Part shown: piece by piece, positions 25,534 to 34,885 of the stretch | Layout: each line of letters opens with the position of its first letter | How positions within the stretch are numbered: the stretch's first letter is position 1 | Translations under genes and position numbers: made by a program | The notes under the pieces: model-generated | What the model was told of the DNA's origin: nothing | Databases searched by the model: none | What the model saw: the letters and a program-made list of their open reading frames with translations, nothing else | DNA from: Arsukibacterium tuosuense | GTDB taxonomy: Bacteria > Pseudomonadota > Gammaproteobacteria > Enterobacterales > Alteromonadaceae | DNA: 64,000 nt | Reading direction: 5' to 3' | Assembly: GCF_900215315.1 (NCBI RefSeq) | Contig: NZ_OBEB01000003.1 | Location: 310,001-374,000, forward strand

Positions 25534-26413
25534 TGAACGACCTGTCCGGTTTATTTGGCAGGATACAGCCCTGCATGGCATTTACAGCCATGGCGATCAT
25601 AATGTTGCTGTGCTTATCGTTGTGGGCGGCCCGCAGTACCGGGTAGGCAGCCATCGTCAGTTTGTGAAACTCAGCAGAGCATTAGCAGACGCCGGTATTA
25701 GTAGCCTGCGCTTTGATTTCAGTGGTATGGGCGACAGTAATGGTGAATTACAGCCTTTTTACGCCAATGCGCAGGCAATTAAACTGGCTGTCGATGAGCT
25801 GATAAAACAAAATACTACCATAAGCAAAGTGGTGATCTGGGGCTTGTGTGATGCAGCCAGCGCAGCGCTATTATATAACTATCAGCAGCCGGATAGCCGG
25901 ATTGCAGGCTTAGTGCTATTAAACCCCTGGGTACGGCAGCAACATAGTCACGCCCAGGTGATGCTGAAACATTATTACTGGCAGCGTTTAAGCTCGAAGG
26001 CTTTCTGGCGAAAGTTGCTGGGTGGCGGTCTGAACCCGTTGCAAAGCCTAAAAGAATTATTGCAAACCTACAAAACAAGCAAAACTAACCAATCCGATAA
26101 CCTTGCTGCGAAGCAGCAAGCCAGAAACACGCAAACAGCTGTACAGAATACAACTGCAGAAAACTATGTGCAGCAAATGCTGGCAGGCTGGCAGCGCTTT
26201 GCTGGCAGTACGCTGGTTATCACCAGTGGCAATGATCATACTGCGCAGGAGTTTTTAGATTTATGTCGCGAACGACAAGACTGGCAGCAGTGTTTACACC
26301 AGGCACAGCATCAGCATATTGCCGCCGCTAACCATACGTTTGCCAGTGGCTTGTGGCGCGGCGAAGTAGAGCAGCGCTGTATTGATTTTATAAAGAAATT
26401 AGAATCGAAATAA
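25526..26413 (+). CDS. Hydrolase 1, exosortase A system-associated (TIGR03100-like)
   Basis: A 295-residue alpha/beta-hydrolase. VVGGPQYRVGSHRQFVKLS (oxyanion region, about residue 32), LRFDFSGMGDSNGE (about 65) and VIWGLCDAASAALLY (about 105) mark the fold; the nucleophile elbow reads GLCDAA, so a cysteine may replace serine. A Gln/Thr/Asn-rich linker (about 185-210) precedes the last helices, and ANHTFASG carries the likely catalytic His. It is paired with hydrolase 2 by overlap and converges with the sulfotransferase gene. Role in the XrtA pathway is unknown; release of an acyl or aminoacyl group from the nearby ACP is my inference. Confidence 0.83.
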   Translation: MFNERPVRFIWQDTALHGIYSHGDHNVAVLIVVGGPQYRVGSHRQFVKLSRALADAGISSLRFDFSGMGDSNGELQPFYANAQAIKLAVDELIKQNTTISKVVIWGLCDAASAALLYNYQQPDSRIAGLVLLNPWVRQQHSHAQVMLKHYYWQRLSSKAFWRKLLGGGLNPLQSLKELLQTYKTSKTNQSDNLAAKQQARNTQTAVQNTTAENYVQQMLAGWQRFAGSTLVITSGNDHTAQEFLDLCRERQDWQQCLHQAQHQHIAAANHTFASGLWRGEVEQRCIDFIKKLESK

Positions 26414-26430
26414 TATACGCACTTACTACA

Positions 26431-27231
26431 TTATCGTCCCAGTATACGCTGCAATTTGCGAGTTACTTTTGGTAATATCGCTTCTTTTTTTGAATAAAGT
26501 AGCTCTTCACTAAGATCGAAATCCTCAAGAAAACGGCGGGTCCACTCAATATTCAAATCGTTACTTTGCTTCTCTGTTGCCTGCTTAGTCGGTAAAGTTG
26601 ACACCTCGGTACCTACAAATTCTGCAATTCTCGAAATAGAGGACGCAAGGTTTTGTTTTATCTCACCAAAATCCATTTCAACGTAATCTACCCCACTTGC
26701 AGCCAGGGTGTAGCGCCAGGACGCATTGTTTAGAATTGTTTGCCGCAGACAATAATTTATTTGCGCGGCGTCATACACAGGATGTTCATTTACCGGCCGT
26801 TGTCCCGCAATCCATACGCCTGTCTGGTTGGCTATGGCCAGCGACACCGCCTGTTTTAGCACATCATGCCGGGATAGTAAGATGTAACGCGCATTTGGGA
26901 ACAGACTCATTACATTTTTAAAACCGCCAAACTGGGGAATGTGATGGTAGTGAATTTTAATGCTAAACACCCCATTAGCCGAGGTGCGATGTTGCATTAT
27001 AGAAGACATTAACTGTTCAAAGTTGTTTGTTCCAAAACGTTGTTGCCAACGCGCTAAGTTACCAGCATTGGCATATTCTAAAGGAAAACCAAAACTATTG
27101 GTTTTATATAATGCATGCCCCAGCATATGACTGCCACAGCGACCAGTAGAAGCAATGATGAGTGTTTTACTCGGTTTTTCTACAACAGGAAAGTCGTGTT
27201 CCGTTGAGAACTGATCTTCATACAAATTCAT
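26431..27231 (-). CDS. Stf0-family sulfotransferase
   Basis: A 266-residue PAPS-dependent sulfotransferase of the Stf0 type (the family of mycobacterial trehalose 2-sulfotransferase). The 5'-phosphosulfate-binding loop is LIIASTGRCGSHMLGHAL (about residues 24-41). PLEYANAGN and RYILLSRHDVLKQAVSLAIANQTG (about 145-168) carry the 3'-phosphate-binding Arg/Ser pattern. The acceptor is unknown; a sugar hydroxyl of the exopolysaccharide is the natural guess. It is on the minus strand, convergent with hydrolase 1 and 49 bases beyond the PLP decarboxylase stop, with AGGGAATAAG before the ATG. Confidence 0.82.
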   Translation of the reverse strand: MNLYEDQFSTEHDFPVVEKPSKTLIIASTGRCGSHMLGHALYKTNSFGFPLEYANAGNLARWQQRFGTNNFEQLMSSIMQHRTSANGVFSIKIHYHHIPQFGGFKNVMSLFPNARYILLSRHDVLKQAVSLAIANQTGVWIAGQRPVNEHPVYDAAQINYCLRQTILNNASWRYTLAASGVDYVEMDFGEIKQNLASSISRIAEFVGTEVSTLPTKQATEKQSNDLNIEWTRRFLEDFDLSEELLYSKKEAILPKVTRKLQRILGR

Positions 27232-27280
27232 CTTATTCCCTTAATTATTATGCACTTTATCCAAGATAGAGGCATGTCAT

Positions 27281-28555
27281 TTACAGTAAAATCTCTGCCA
27301 CATTTGGGTGACCCAGAAAATCCTGCGGGCTGGCAGTTGGGCCATAAGCACCTGACTGATACACCACCACCCAGTCACCTACCTCAGCTTTGGGCAGCAC
27401 CATGCGGTCGGCTAAAATATCCAAAGGCGTGCACAAAGGCCCTACTACGGTTACCAGCTCTGTCTCTGCCTGGTTAAACTTATTCGCTATGGCCACCGGA
27501 TAGTTTTTGCGGATCACCTGGCCAAAGTTGCCCGAGTTGGCCAAATGATGGTGCAAGCCCCCATTACACACCAGATAAGTGGTGCCACGGGATTGCTTTT
27601 TGTCGACGACCTGACAGGCATATAAACCTGCTTCGGCAACAATATAACGGCCCAGCTCAATAACCAGCTCTATTCCGGCCAGTTCATCGTCGTACTTTTG
27701 TAACAAGCCCTGCAGTGACTCTCCTACCGGGGCTAAGTCGAGCCGGCGCTCACCGGCAAAATACGGAATACCAAAGCCACCACCGAGGTTAACCATCTCT
27801 GGCCGGTAAGGACAGGCGGCCACCAGTTTCGCCGCCAGGCCGAAAGTATGCTGATGGGCTTCGATTAAGGCTTCTGCTTTCAGGTTTTGCGAACCACAAA
27901 AGATATGAAAACCACGCAGCCTAACCGGCATATCGGCAATTTTAGCCAGCGTTTCCAGCACTAACTCTTCATCGATACCAAATGGCTTGGCACCACCGGC
28001 CATTTTCATACCGGACGCTTTTAGCTCGAACGCCGGGTTAACCCGCAACGCCACCTGAGGGGTATAGGCTGTTTGCGCACCCAGCTGGCAAATACGCTGT
28101 AATTCGCCCAGCGACTCTACATTCAGGGTAACCCCGGCAATAATGGCTGACAGCAGCTCGGCATCGCCTTTACCCGGCCCGGCAAAACTGATGTCGGCAA
28201 CCGGCATACCACTTTGCAGTGCCAGCAACATTTCCTTTTGGGATGCAACATCAAAGCCATCGACTAACGGCCGTAAATGTTCAACCACTGGCCAGTAAGG
28301 GTTGGCTTTTACCGCATAATGCAGTTTTATCCGCGCCGGAATATGCTGTCGGAAACTGGCGACCTGCTGATTAATAACGCTGCGGTCATACACATAAAAT
28401 GCCGGTCGGTTTAACAACTGGCTGATTTCAGTCATGCTGTAACCGGCCGCCACCAGTTCGCCCTGTTTTACCCTGAACTGACTCATTTGTTCATGTTGCG
28501 GCGCACTATTCTTGTTAAAGTTAGTGCTGGTATTGTCCGCGCTGGTACTGGTCAT
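27281..28555 (-). CDS. PLP-dependent decarboxylase, exosortase A-associated (TIGR03099-like)
   Basis: A 424-residue fold-type III PLP enzyme (diaminopimelate/ornithine decarboxylase family). The PLP-binding lysine is in KLHYAVKANPYWPVVE (about residue 80), HIFCGSQN is at about 210 and VNLGGGFGIPYF (phosphate-binding Gly loop) at about 245. The late CTPLDILADR motif carries the catalytic Cys/Asp of the dimer partner. In XrtA loci this enzyme is always near the acyl-CoA ligase, and the two genes overlap here by ATGA. The amino-acid substrate is not established. A basic amine made here could be loaded onto the ACP or fused to the polymer by an ATP-grasp enzyme (inference). Confidence 0.88.
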   Translation of the reverse strand: MTSTSADNTSTNFNKNSAPQHEQMSQFRVKQGELVAAGYSMTEISQLLNRPAFYVYDRSVINQQVASFRQHIPARIKLHYAVKANPYWPVVEHLRPLVDGFDVASQKEMLLALQSGMPVADISFAGPGKGDAELLSAIIAGVTLNVESLGELQRICQLGAQTAYTPQVALRVNPAFELKASGMKMAGGAKPFGIDEELVLETLAKIADMPVRLRGFHIFCGSQNLKAEALIEAHQHTFGLAAKLVAACPYRPEMVNLGGGFGIPYFAGERRLDLAPVGESLQGLLQKYDDELAGIELVIELGRYIVAEAGLYACQVVDKKQSRGTTYLVCNGGLHHHLANSGNFGQVIRKNYPVAIANKFNQAETELVTVVGPLCTPLDILADRMVLPKAEVGDWVVVYQSGAYGPTASPQDFLGHPNVAEILL

Positions 28556-30168
28556 GTTGACAATCCTGTCATGCTGTTATTACTGTCAAGAAAGTAATCC
28601 TGATACTGGCTGGCCAGGGTTTTACGATCAATTTTACCGTTGGCATTTTTCGGTAAGCTATCCAGCACTAAAATCGTTCTGGGTTGCATAAAGTTCGGCA
28701 AACTACGTTTTAGCTGGGTTTGCCAGCTGTTAACATCCGGAGCTGACCCCGATGTCGCGACCACCACTAAAATAGCCTGATCGACGCCATCGTAAACACC
28801 CATTGCTGCCACATCGACTAACGCCGGGTCCAGCCGGTATACCGCTTCTTCTACCTCTGTCGGACTAACCCGGTAACCCGAGGTTTTAATCATCTCATCG
28901 CGCCGGCCAATAAAGTATAAGTAGCCCTCTTCATCGGCCTTGACGGTATCGCCCGACCATACTGCCGGACTGGTGATCTGAATGCCATCTGGGGTTATCG
29001 GGTCAAACTTAAAACGTTCTGCGGTTTTCTCCGGAGCATTCCAGTAACCCAGGCTGACCAGCGGCCCGCGATGGACCAGCTCGCCCGGCTCATTGGGCCC
29101 GCACAGGCTGCCATCTTCACGTACCACTAAAATTTCAGCATTCGGGATGGCTTTGCCTATAGAACCGGGTTTGCGGGCTAAATCAGCTGGCGGCAGGTAG
29201 GTAGAGCGGAATGCTTCGGTTAAGCCATACATCAGGTAAGGCGCAGCGTTACTGAAAATACTTTGTAACTGGCTGAGTAACGCTTGCGGCATAGCGCCAC
29301 CCGAGTTGGTTAAATAACGGACAGTCGCGGCGCTGTCATCAGGCCATTTTGCTTTGGCAAGTTGCGCCCATAATGGCGGCACTGCGGCAATGCCGGTTAC
29401 CTTGTGCCGAGCTACCGCTCTGACCACATCCTGCACCAGGAAAAAGTCCAGTAGTACCACACTGGCCCCGCTTAAAAAGGCGGTAGTCAGTTGGCTTAAG
29501 CCATAGTCAAAACTTAACGGCAATAACGCCAGAATGATATCGTCTGAGCGGTTTTGCAGATAACTTGCCACACTACTGGCACCAACCAGCATATTGCGCT
29601 GCGATAACACTACACCTTTCGGCTTACCGGTACTGCCTGAGGTATAAAGAATCGCCGCCATGTCACTGTCAGTTACTGCAGCCTGCAGCTTAGCATCACT
29701 AAGCTCGCTCTGGCTGGTAGCCGGCATTAATGGCTTAATGGCCAGATGGCCAACCACCTGGCCTGGCTCCGCCTCATCGGTTAATAAAATAGTATGTAAA
29801 TCCGGACAATCGGCCAATACCTCAGTTAAGGTGGCTAAACGGTCTTTACTGGTGACCAGCAGCCGGACATTACAGTCCTGTAGAATATGCTGCACCTGCA
29901 CGGCTTTAAGCGCCGGATTAACCGGCACAAACACCCCGCCGCAGGCGTTAGTACCCCAGATGCTGTAAATCGTTTCAAACTGCTTCGGTAAATATACCGC
30001 TACCCGGTCAAACCGCTTTATGCCGTGTTGTTGCAGCGTTCTGGCAACCACATTTACCTGCTGATACAGTTCAGTGTAACTTAAGCTTTTGTCTTTAAAG
30101 TACAGCGCAGTATGCTGAGGAAATGTTTGTTGAGCCTGTTGCAGCAGTTGATATAGATTTTTGGTCAT
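28552..30168 (-). CDS. Acyl-CoA ligase (AMP-forming), exosortase A-associated (TIGR03098-like)
   Basis: A 538-residue adenylate-forming enzyme. The ATP loop is AILYTSGSTGKPKGVVLS (about residue 175), the A5 region LMYGLTEAF (about 310), the hinge YLYFIGRRDEMIKTSGYRV (about 425) and the C-terminal catalytic Lys NANGKIDRKTL (about 515). It activates a carboxylate and should load the small ACP encoded divergently next door. I moved the start to ATG 30168, preceded by GAGGACAC, because the longer frame adds 59 residues without domain similarity. The 160-base divergent region with the ACP gene probably carries the promoters for both. Confidence 0.88.
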   Translation of the reverse strand: MTKNLYQLLQQAQQTFPQHTALYFKDKSLSYTELYQQVNVVARTLQQHGIKRFDRVAVYLPKQFETIYSIWGTNACGGVFVPVNPALKAVQVQHILQDCNVRLLVTSKDRLATLTEVLADCPDLHTILLTDEAEPGQVVGHLAIKPLMPATSQSELSDAKLQAAVTDSDMAAILYTSGSTGKPKGVVLSQRNMLVGASSVASYLQNRSDDIILALLPLSFDYGLSQLTTAFLSGASVVLLDFFLVQDVVRAVARHKVTGIAAVPPLWAQLAKAKWPDDSAATVRYLTNSGGAMPQALLSQLQSIFSNAAPYLMYGLTEAFRSTYLPPADLARKPGSIGKAIPNAEILVVREDGSLCGPNEPGELVHRGPLVSLGYWNAPEKTAERFKFDPITPDGIQITSPAVWSGDTVKADEEGYLYFIGRRDEMIKTSGYRVSPTEVEEAVYRLDPALVDVAAMGVYDGVDQAILVVVATSGSAPDVNSWQTQLKRSLPNFMQPRTILVLDSLPKNANGKIDRKTLASQYQDYFLDSNNSMTGLST

Positions 30169-30330
30169 TGTGTCCTCTAGACCTTTCACTTTTAATCCCT
30201 TTGTGTGCAATAATAAAACAGTTTTATAAAAAAACCGATAGAAAATTGAGGTTGTTATTAATTTTTGGTTTGCCAAGCGCAAACTGAGTTTAACCTCAGC
30301 CGGGATATAGGTATTAAAAGGACGCACTGC

Positions 30331-30573
30331 ATGCCCAATCAACAACTACTCGCCGACATTTTACGCACTGTACTACAGATAGATAAAGATTTCAGCGCCG
30401 ACACCCCGCTGCTGGGTGCCATTCCGGAATTTGATTCGATGGCAATTATTGCCGTTATTACCGAACTGGAAGATCAGCTTGGCATCGGGTTTGACGACGA
30501 TGAAATCTCAGCGGAAATTTTTGAGACTTTTGGCCAGCTCAGTGCTTTCGTTGCTGAAAAACAAGCTGCCTGA
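30331..30573 (+). CDS. Acyl carrier protein of the XrtA/PEP-CTERM module
   Basis: An 80-residue acidic helical protein of phosphopantetheine-carrier type. The attachment Ser is in IPEFDSMAIIAVI (about residue 35). It should carry an acyl or aminoacyl thioester activated by the neighbouring AMP-forming ligase. ATG 30331 follows AAAAGGA; the longer frame from 30265 would add 22 unsupported residues. It is transcribed away from the ligase and toward the WecC-like dehydrogenase, whose start is 30 bases downstream. Confidence 0.87.
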   Translation: MPNQQLLADILRTVLQIDKDFSADTPLLGAIPEFDSMAIIAVITELEDQLGIGFDDDEISAEIFETFGQLSAFVAEKQAA

Positions 30574-30603
30574 AGCAACCCCTGATTTTAAAAAGGATTT
30601 ACT

Positions 30604-31848
30604 ATGTTGCCATTTAACCGGGTATCTGTGATTGGTTTAGGTTATATCGGCTTGCCCACCGCTGCCGTTATCGCCTCACGGGGCGTTGAGGTATTAGGTG
30701 TTGATGTTTCAGAGCACGCCGTTAACACCATTAATCAGGGTAAGGTGCATATTGTTGAACCCGACCTGGATATGCTGGTGCAGGCGGCGGTTACCACCGG
30801 CAAATTAAAAGCATCACTTACCCCAGAGCCCGCCGATGCCTTTATGATAGCGGTACCGACGCCGTTTAAGGAAAATAAAAGCCCTGATCTCAGTTATATA
30901 AAAGCCGCTTTAGAAACCATTGCGCCGGTGCTGGTAAAAGGTAATTTAATTGTGCTGGAGTCAACTTCTCCGGTAGGAACTACTGAACAGATTTCCCGGT
31001 GGCTGGCCGACATGCGGCCTGATTTAAAACTGCCCCACAACGAGGGCGAACAAGCGGACTTATTTATTGCCCATTGCCCGGAGCGGGTGTTGCCAGGCCG
31101 GGTATTGCAGGAACTGGTCAGCAACGACCGGATTATCGGCGGTATTACGCCCCGCTGTGCTGAACGGGCAATTGAGCTGTACCAGTTGTTTGTCCGCGGC
31201 GAATGCCTGCGTACCACCGCCCGCACGGCTGAAATGGCGAAACTGACTGAAAATGCTTTTCGGGATGTCAATATCGCCTTTGCCAATGAGTTGTCGGTGA
31301 TTTGCGATACCCTGAAAATTAATGTCTGGGAGCTGATTAAACTGGCTAACCGCCACCCACGGGTAAATATTTTAAGCCCGGGCCCGGGCGTTGGCGGCCA
31401 TTGTATTGCAGTTGATCCCTGGTTTATTGTTGACTCGGCCCCGGAACAGGCGCAAATTATTCGTAAGGCCCGGGAAATTAACGATAACAAGCCGTTATAT
31501 GTGGTTGAAAAAATACGCCAGGCTGCTGATCAGTTTAAAAAGCCGGTTATTGCCTGCCTGGGGTTGGCTTTTAAAGCTGACATTGATGATTTACGGGAAA
31601 GCCCGGCGCTGGATATTGCCAAACAGCTGCTAAGTGAAAATATTGGTGAAATTTTATTAGTAGAACCGAATATTAAGCAACTACCTGCTAAACTGGCCAA
31701 ATACAACGCTGAACTGACCACGTTGAACCAGGCGTTGGAAAAAGCCAATATTTTAGTGGTACTGGTAGACCATAAACAATTTAAAACCTTACAGCCAGCA
31801 GATGTCACCACAAAAGTTGTAATTGATACCCGGGGTATTTTTGGCTGA
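30604..31848 (+). CDS. wecC: UDP-N-acetyl-D-mannosamine dehydrogenase-like enzyme (WecC type)
   Basis: A 414-residue NAD-dependent nucleotide-sugar dehydrogenase. The Rossmann motif is VIGLGYIGLPTAA (residues about 8-20), with VLESTSPVGTT (about 120) and the active-site block PGPGVGGHCIAVDPWFIV (about 260-277) with the catalytic Cys. The HCIAVDPW form is that of WecC, which makes UDP-ManNAcA, and differs from the SCLPKD form of the AlgD-like enzyme at 1267. The cell can thus make two uronic acid donors in this locus. AAAAGGA lies upstream of the ATG. An inverted repeat lies just after the stop. The substrate is inferred from family. Confidence 0.87.
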   Translation: MLPFNRVSVIGLGYIGLPTAAVIASRGVEVLGVDVSEHAVNTINQGKVHIVEPDLDMLVQAAVTTGKLKASLTPEPADAFMIAVPTPFKENKSPDLSYIKAALETIAPVLVKGNLIVLESTSPVGTTEQISRWLADMRPDLKLPHNEGEQADLFIAHCPERVLPGRVLQELVSNDRIIGGITPRCAERAIELYQLFVRGECLRTTARTAEMAKLTENAFRDVNIAFANELSVICDTLKINVWELIKLANRHPRVNILSPGPGVGGHCIAVDPWFIVDSAPEQAQIIRKAREINDNKPLYVVEKIRQAADQFKKPVIACLGLAFKADIDDLRESPALDIAKQLLSENIGEILLVEPNIKQLPAKLAKYNAELTTLNQALEKANILVVLVDHKQFKTLQPADVTTKVVIDTRGIFG

Positions 31849-31866
31849 GTAACATTACATTATAAG

Positions 31867-31892
31867 CAGTGACAGCTTATCGCCTGTCACTG
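31867..31892. repeat. Perfect 9-base inverted repeat upstream of prsT
   Basis: CAGTGACAG and CTGTCACTG are separated by eight bases. The hairpin lies between the wecC-like stop and the prsT start but has no following T run, so it is either a weak terminator or a regulatory or mRNA-stability element. Confidence 0.5.
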
Positions 31893-31939
31893 TATAAATT
31901 GCCACAGCCAGCATTGTCACAGCAAAGGAGTGTAGTAAC

Positions 31940-34702
31940 ATGAAAAAAATCTCATTAACTGCCGTAATTCTGTTAGCCGCACTTAGCGGTTGCGGCGGCA
32001 AAGACGCCGCTGAACATTATAACGACGCGCTTAAATACAGCCAGAACAATGAATACAATGCGGCTGTCATTGAACTGAAGTCTGCCATTTCTCAGGCGCC
32101 GGAAAATATCGACTACCGCTTATTGCTGGCCAGAGTTTATCTGAAAGCCGGTGATAGTGTATCTGCAGAAAAAGAATTTGATCGTGCCCTACGAAATGGT
32201 GCAGATCCGGAAACCATCGCCGTAGAGGTTATTCAAACCAGCTACCTGGCCGAGAACCATCAAAATGTGTTAAGCCTGTTTAGTGAAACGGAAGGGCTGA
32301 GTCCGAAAACGCAAAATTACCTGAAGTTCTACCGGGCGCTGGCTGAGGTTGAACTCGGTGCCGCCGACAATGCCGTTGTGATTTTTGATGAACTGGTAAA
32401 CAGCGAATATCAGGATTTAGCAGCTTACGCTGAAGCGGCTTTGCTGCTGAACGCCCGTAACGTCGCCGACGCGCTGAGCAAGGTGCAACAGATAGCACCA
32501 GACAGCCAGATCGCCAAGGAAGCGCTGTTGTTAACGGCCCAACTGCAGTTGCTTGATAAACAAACAGATAATGCCATAGCCAATTTGCAGCAATATATTG
32601 AGCAGGTGCCTGGAGCGTTAAAAGTAAGGTTGTTGCTGGCGCAAACTTATGTGCAGCAGCAGAAATTTGCCGAGGCAGATGAACAGCTCGGCTTTATTTT
32701 AAAGCGGGCACCGGAACACGGCCTGAGTAACTACCTTAAAGCCACTATCGAATACCAGAAGCAAGATTATGCTAAAGCAAAAGAGCATATCGATAAAGCC
32801 ATAAGCGCCCGCTTTACTAATACACCAAGCCGTATTCTGGCAGGCATCGTCAGTCATCAGCTGGGGCTGGAATCGCAAGCCCTGAGCCACCTCAGCGCTG
32901 TTAAAAACAGTCTGCATACTTACCCACCCGCGCAACGCCTGTATTCATTGTTGCAACTGCGCGCCGGTGAAACAGCCGATGCAGCAAGCAGTCTGAGTAG
33001 CGCCGAGCTTACCGAGCAGGATTTATCGCTGGTTGCAGGTACTGCTTTTAAGCTGATAAGCCAGGGTGATGAGAGCCTGGCAGCAGAAATTGTCAGTCGA
33101 TATGAGAATATGGTGGTGCCACAGGATGGCAGGTCACTTAGTACCTTAGGTAGTATTAAACTGGGCTTGCCAGAGCGTAATGCTGAAGGCATTAAGAATC
33201 TTGAACAGGCGTTGATGATGGACCCGGGTTTACATGATACCCGCCTGGTTTTAGCCGGTAGCTACATCAGACAAAAGCAATTTGACAAGGCGGCAGCATT
33301 AGCTGATGAATGGCTGAAAACCGATGAAACCCGCAATGCCGGTTATAACCTGAAAGCACTGACCTATTTATTACAGCAAGACCTGGAAAACGGCAAATTA
33401 ATGCTGGCGGAAGCACAAAAAGCTGACAATGAAAATGTGTTTACCCTGTATATGCTGGCCGCCGTTGCCCGTGATGAAGACGACATTGCGAAAAGTGATG
33501 CGTTATTGCAGCAGGCGATTGAACTGCGTTCTGACTATGTGCCAGCATTAATTGCCTATTTTAACTCGATGCAGCAGCAAGGTACACCGCAAGTGGCGCT
33601 TGATGTTGTTGAGCGATCGCATAAAGCCCATCCGGACAATAATCAGATCAGAATGTTGCTGGCTAACCTGTTTCAAAGCCGCAATAACTTTGCAGAAGTG
33701 ATCAATGTTCTGAAACCTATCAGCGATACCCAGCAGCAGTTCACCCCGGCATTCTATAACCTGATGGTTAATGCGTATGTCAGAACCAACCAGGCCGATC
33801 AGGCGCTGACTCTGGCGGAGCGCTGGTTCAATTCGGATGAAAAAAATATCAGGGCAGGCTTAGCCTATTCGAACCTGCTGGCCAATGCCCGTCGCTTTAA
33901 AGATGCGATAGCCGTGCTGGATAAACAACTTAAAGTTCATCCAGAGGAGCCGGTTTTATTGCGAACCAAAATTGCGGCACAGTCGGAAAATGGCGATCAT
34001 AAAGGCGCGCTGGCAACCTATCAGCTATTGCCTGAAGACATCGCCAACAGCGCTGAAATGTTGTACCACAAAGGCCGCATTCAGATTCTGAATAAACAAA
34101 TCAGTCCCGGCCTGGACACCCTGAATAAGTCTTACAGTATTACGCCCCATGCCGCAACGGCCATCGCCATAGCCGGGGCTTATGCCAAAGATGTGTCGTA
34201 TCGCCGGGCGGTCACTTTTATTGAAGAGCATTTTGCTAAACACGGCAAAAACAATACTGACCTGCATGCTTTCTACGCCAACCTATTGATTGAAGATGAT
34301 GTCAATAAAGCTGTTACCGTATACGCTGAGATTGTGCAACAAGCCCCGGATAACCTTATCGCCTTAAATAATTACGCCTGGGTGCTATTAGAGGCTGGCA
34401 ATGTGGCTGAGGCTAAAACTTACGCTGAACAGGCTTTAAAAATAAATGACCGTAATCCGGATGTACTGGATACCTACGGCAGAGTCTTGCTTGAGCAAGG
34501 TGAGCCTGCGAAAGCAAAAGCCCAGTTTGAACAATCGCTGGCATTACGGCCGGGCCATCCTGAAGTTCAGCTAAACCTGGCACAAGCGCTGATTAACAAC
34601 GGTGAGCAGCAACAGGCCGGTGAGATTCTGGCTACCGTTAAAACTGACAATATTGAGTATCTGGAACGGGCGAAAACCATACAACAACAGTTGGACCAAT
34701 AG
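31940..34702 (+). CDS. prsT: PrsT, XrtA/PEP-CTERM system TPR-repeat lipoprotein
   Basis: A 920-residue lipoprotein with a lipobox ending LSGC (Cys18), followed by tetratricopeptide repeats along almost the whole length: early NDALKYSQNNEYNAAVIELK, late NNYAWVLLEAGNVAEAKTYAE and DTYGRVLLEQGEPAKAK. This length and layout match PrsT (TIGR02917), which is encoded with PrsK and PrsR in exosortase loci. TPR arrays bind proteins, so it probably scaffolds exopolysaccharide or PEP-CTERM export at a membrane. AAAGGAG precedes the ATG. It is followed by a strong terminator at 34772 and so is the end of its transcription unit. Confidence 0.92.
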   Translation: MKKISLTAVILLAALSGCGGKDAAEHYNDALKYSQNNEYNAAVIELKSAISQAPENIDYRLLLARVYLKAGDSVSAEKEFDRALRNGADPETIAVEVIQTSYLAENHQNVLSLFSETEGLSPKTQNYLKFYRALAEVELGAADNAVVIFDELVNSEYQDLAAYAEAALLLNARNVADALSKVQQIAPDSQIAKEALLLTAQLQLLDKQTDNAIANLQQYIEQVPGALKVRLLLAQTYVQQQKFAEADEQLGFILKRAPEHGLSNYLKATIEYQKQDYAKAKEHIDKAISARFTNTPSRILAGIVSHQLGLESQALSHLSAVKNSLHTYPPAQRLYSLLQLRAGETADAASSLSSAELTEQDLSLVAGTAFKLISQGDESLAAEIVSRYENMVVPQDGRSLSTLGSIKLGLPERNAEGIKNLEQALMMDPGLHDTRLVLAGSYIRQKQFDKAAALADEWLKTDETRNAGYNLKALTYLLQQDLENGKLMLAEAQKADNENVFTLYMLAAVARDEDDIAKSDALLQQAIELRSDYVPALIAYFNSMQQQGTPQVALDVVERSHKAHPDNNQIRMLLANLFQSRNNFAEVINVLKPISDTQQQFTPAFYNLMVNAYVRTNQADQALTLAERWFNSDEKNIRAGLAYSNLLANARRFKDAIAVLDKQLKVHPEEPVLLRTKIAAQSENGDHKGALATYQLLPEDIANSAEMLYHKGRIQILNKQISPGLDTLNKSYSITPHAATAIAIAGAYAKDVSYRRAVTFIEEHFAKHGKNNTDLHAFYANLLIEDDVNKAVTVYAEIVQQAPDNLIALNNYAWVLLEAGNVAEAKTYAEQALKINDRNPDVLDTYGRVLLEQGEPAKAKAQFEQSLALRPGHPEVQLNLAQALINNGEQQQAGEILATVKTDNIEYLERAKTIQQQLDQ

Positions 34703-34771
34703 CGGCTTTACCTTAACCCCGGATGTCATGGGGATAATACTCAGTGTCAGAATAGCTGACATTGCTTTTGT

Positions 34772-34799
34772 AAAAAAGCCGGGGATACCCGGCTTTTTT
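34772..34799 (+). terminator. Rho-independent terminator after prsT
   Basis: AAAAAAGCCGGG, a four-base loop, then CCCGGCTTTTTT: a 12-pair stem ending in a T run, about 70 bases after the prsT stop. The A/T symmetry would allow action in both directions. Confidence 0.9.
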
Positions 34800-34885
34800 G
34801 TCTGTTTTTTTTACACATTTATCTAACCATATTAAACAATTAATTTTTCACTATATATTTCAACAAGATAAATACATATGAGTTT

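Noticed and set aside
30262-30285. GG-N10-GC spacing (TTGGTTTGCCAAGCGCAAA) before the ACP gene, also a GTTTGC/GCAAAC inverted pair
   Set aside because: Only the GG and GC fit sigma-54; CAC is TTT and TT before GC is absent. The inverted pair is short; kept only as a remark.
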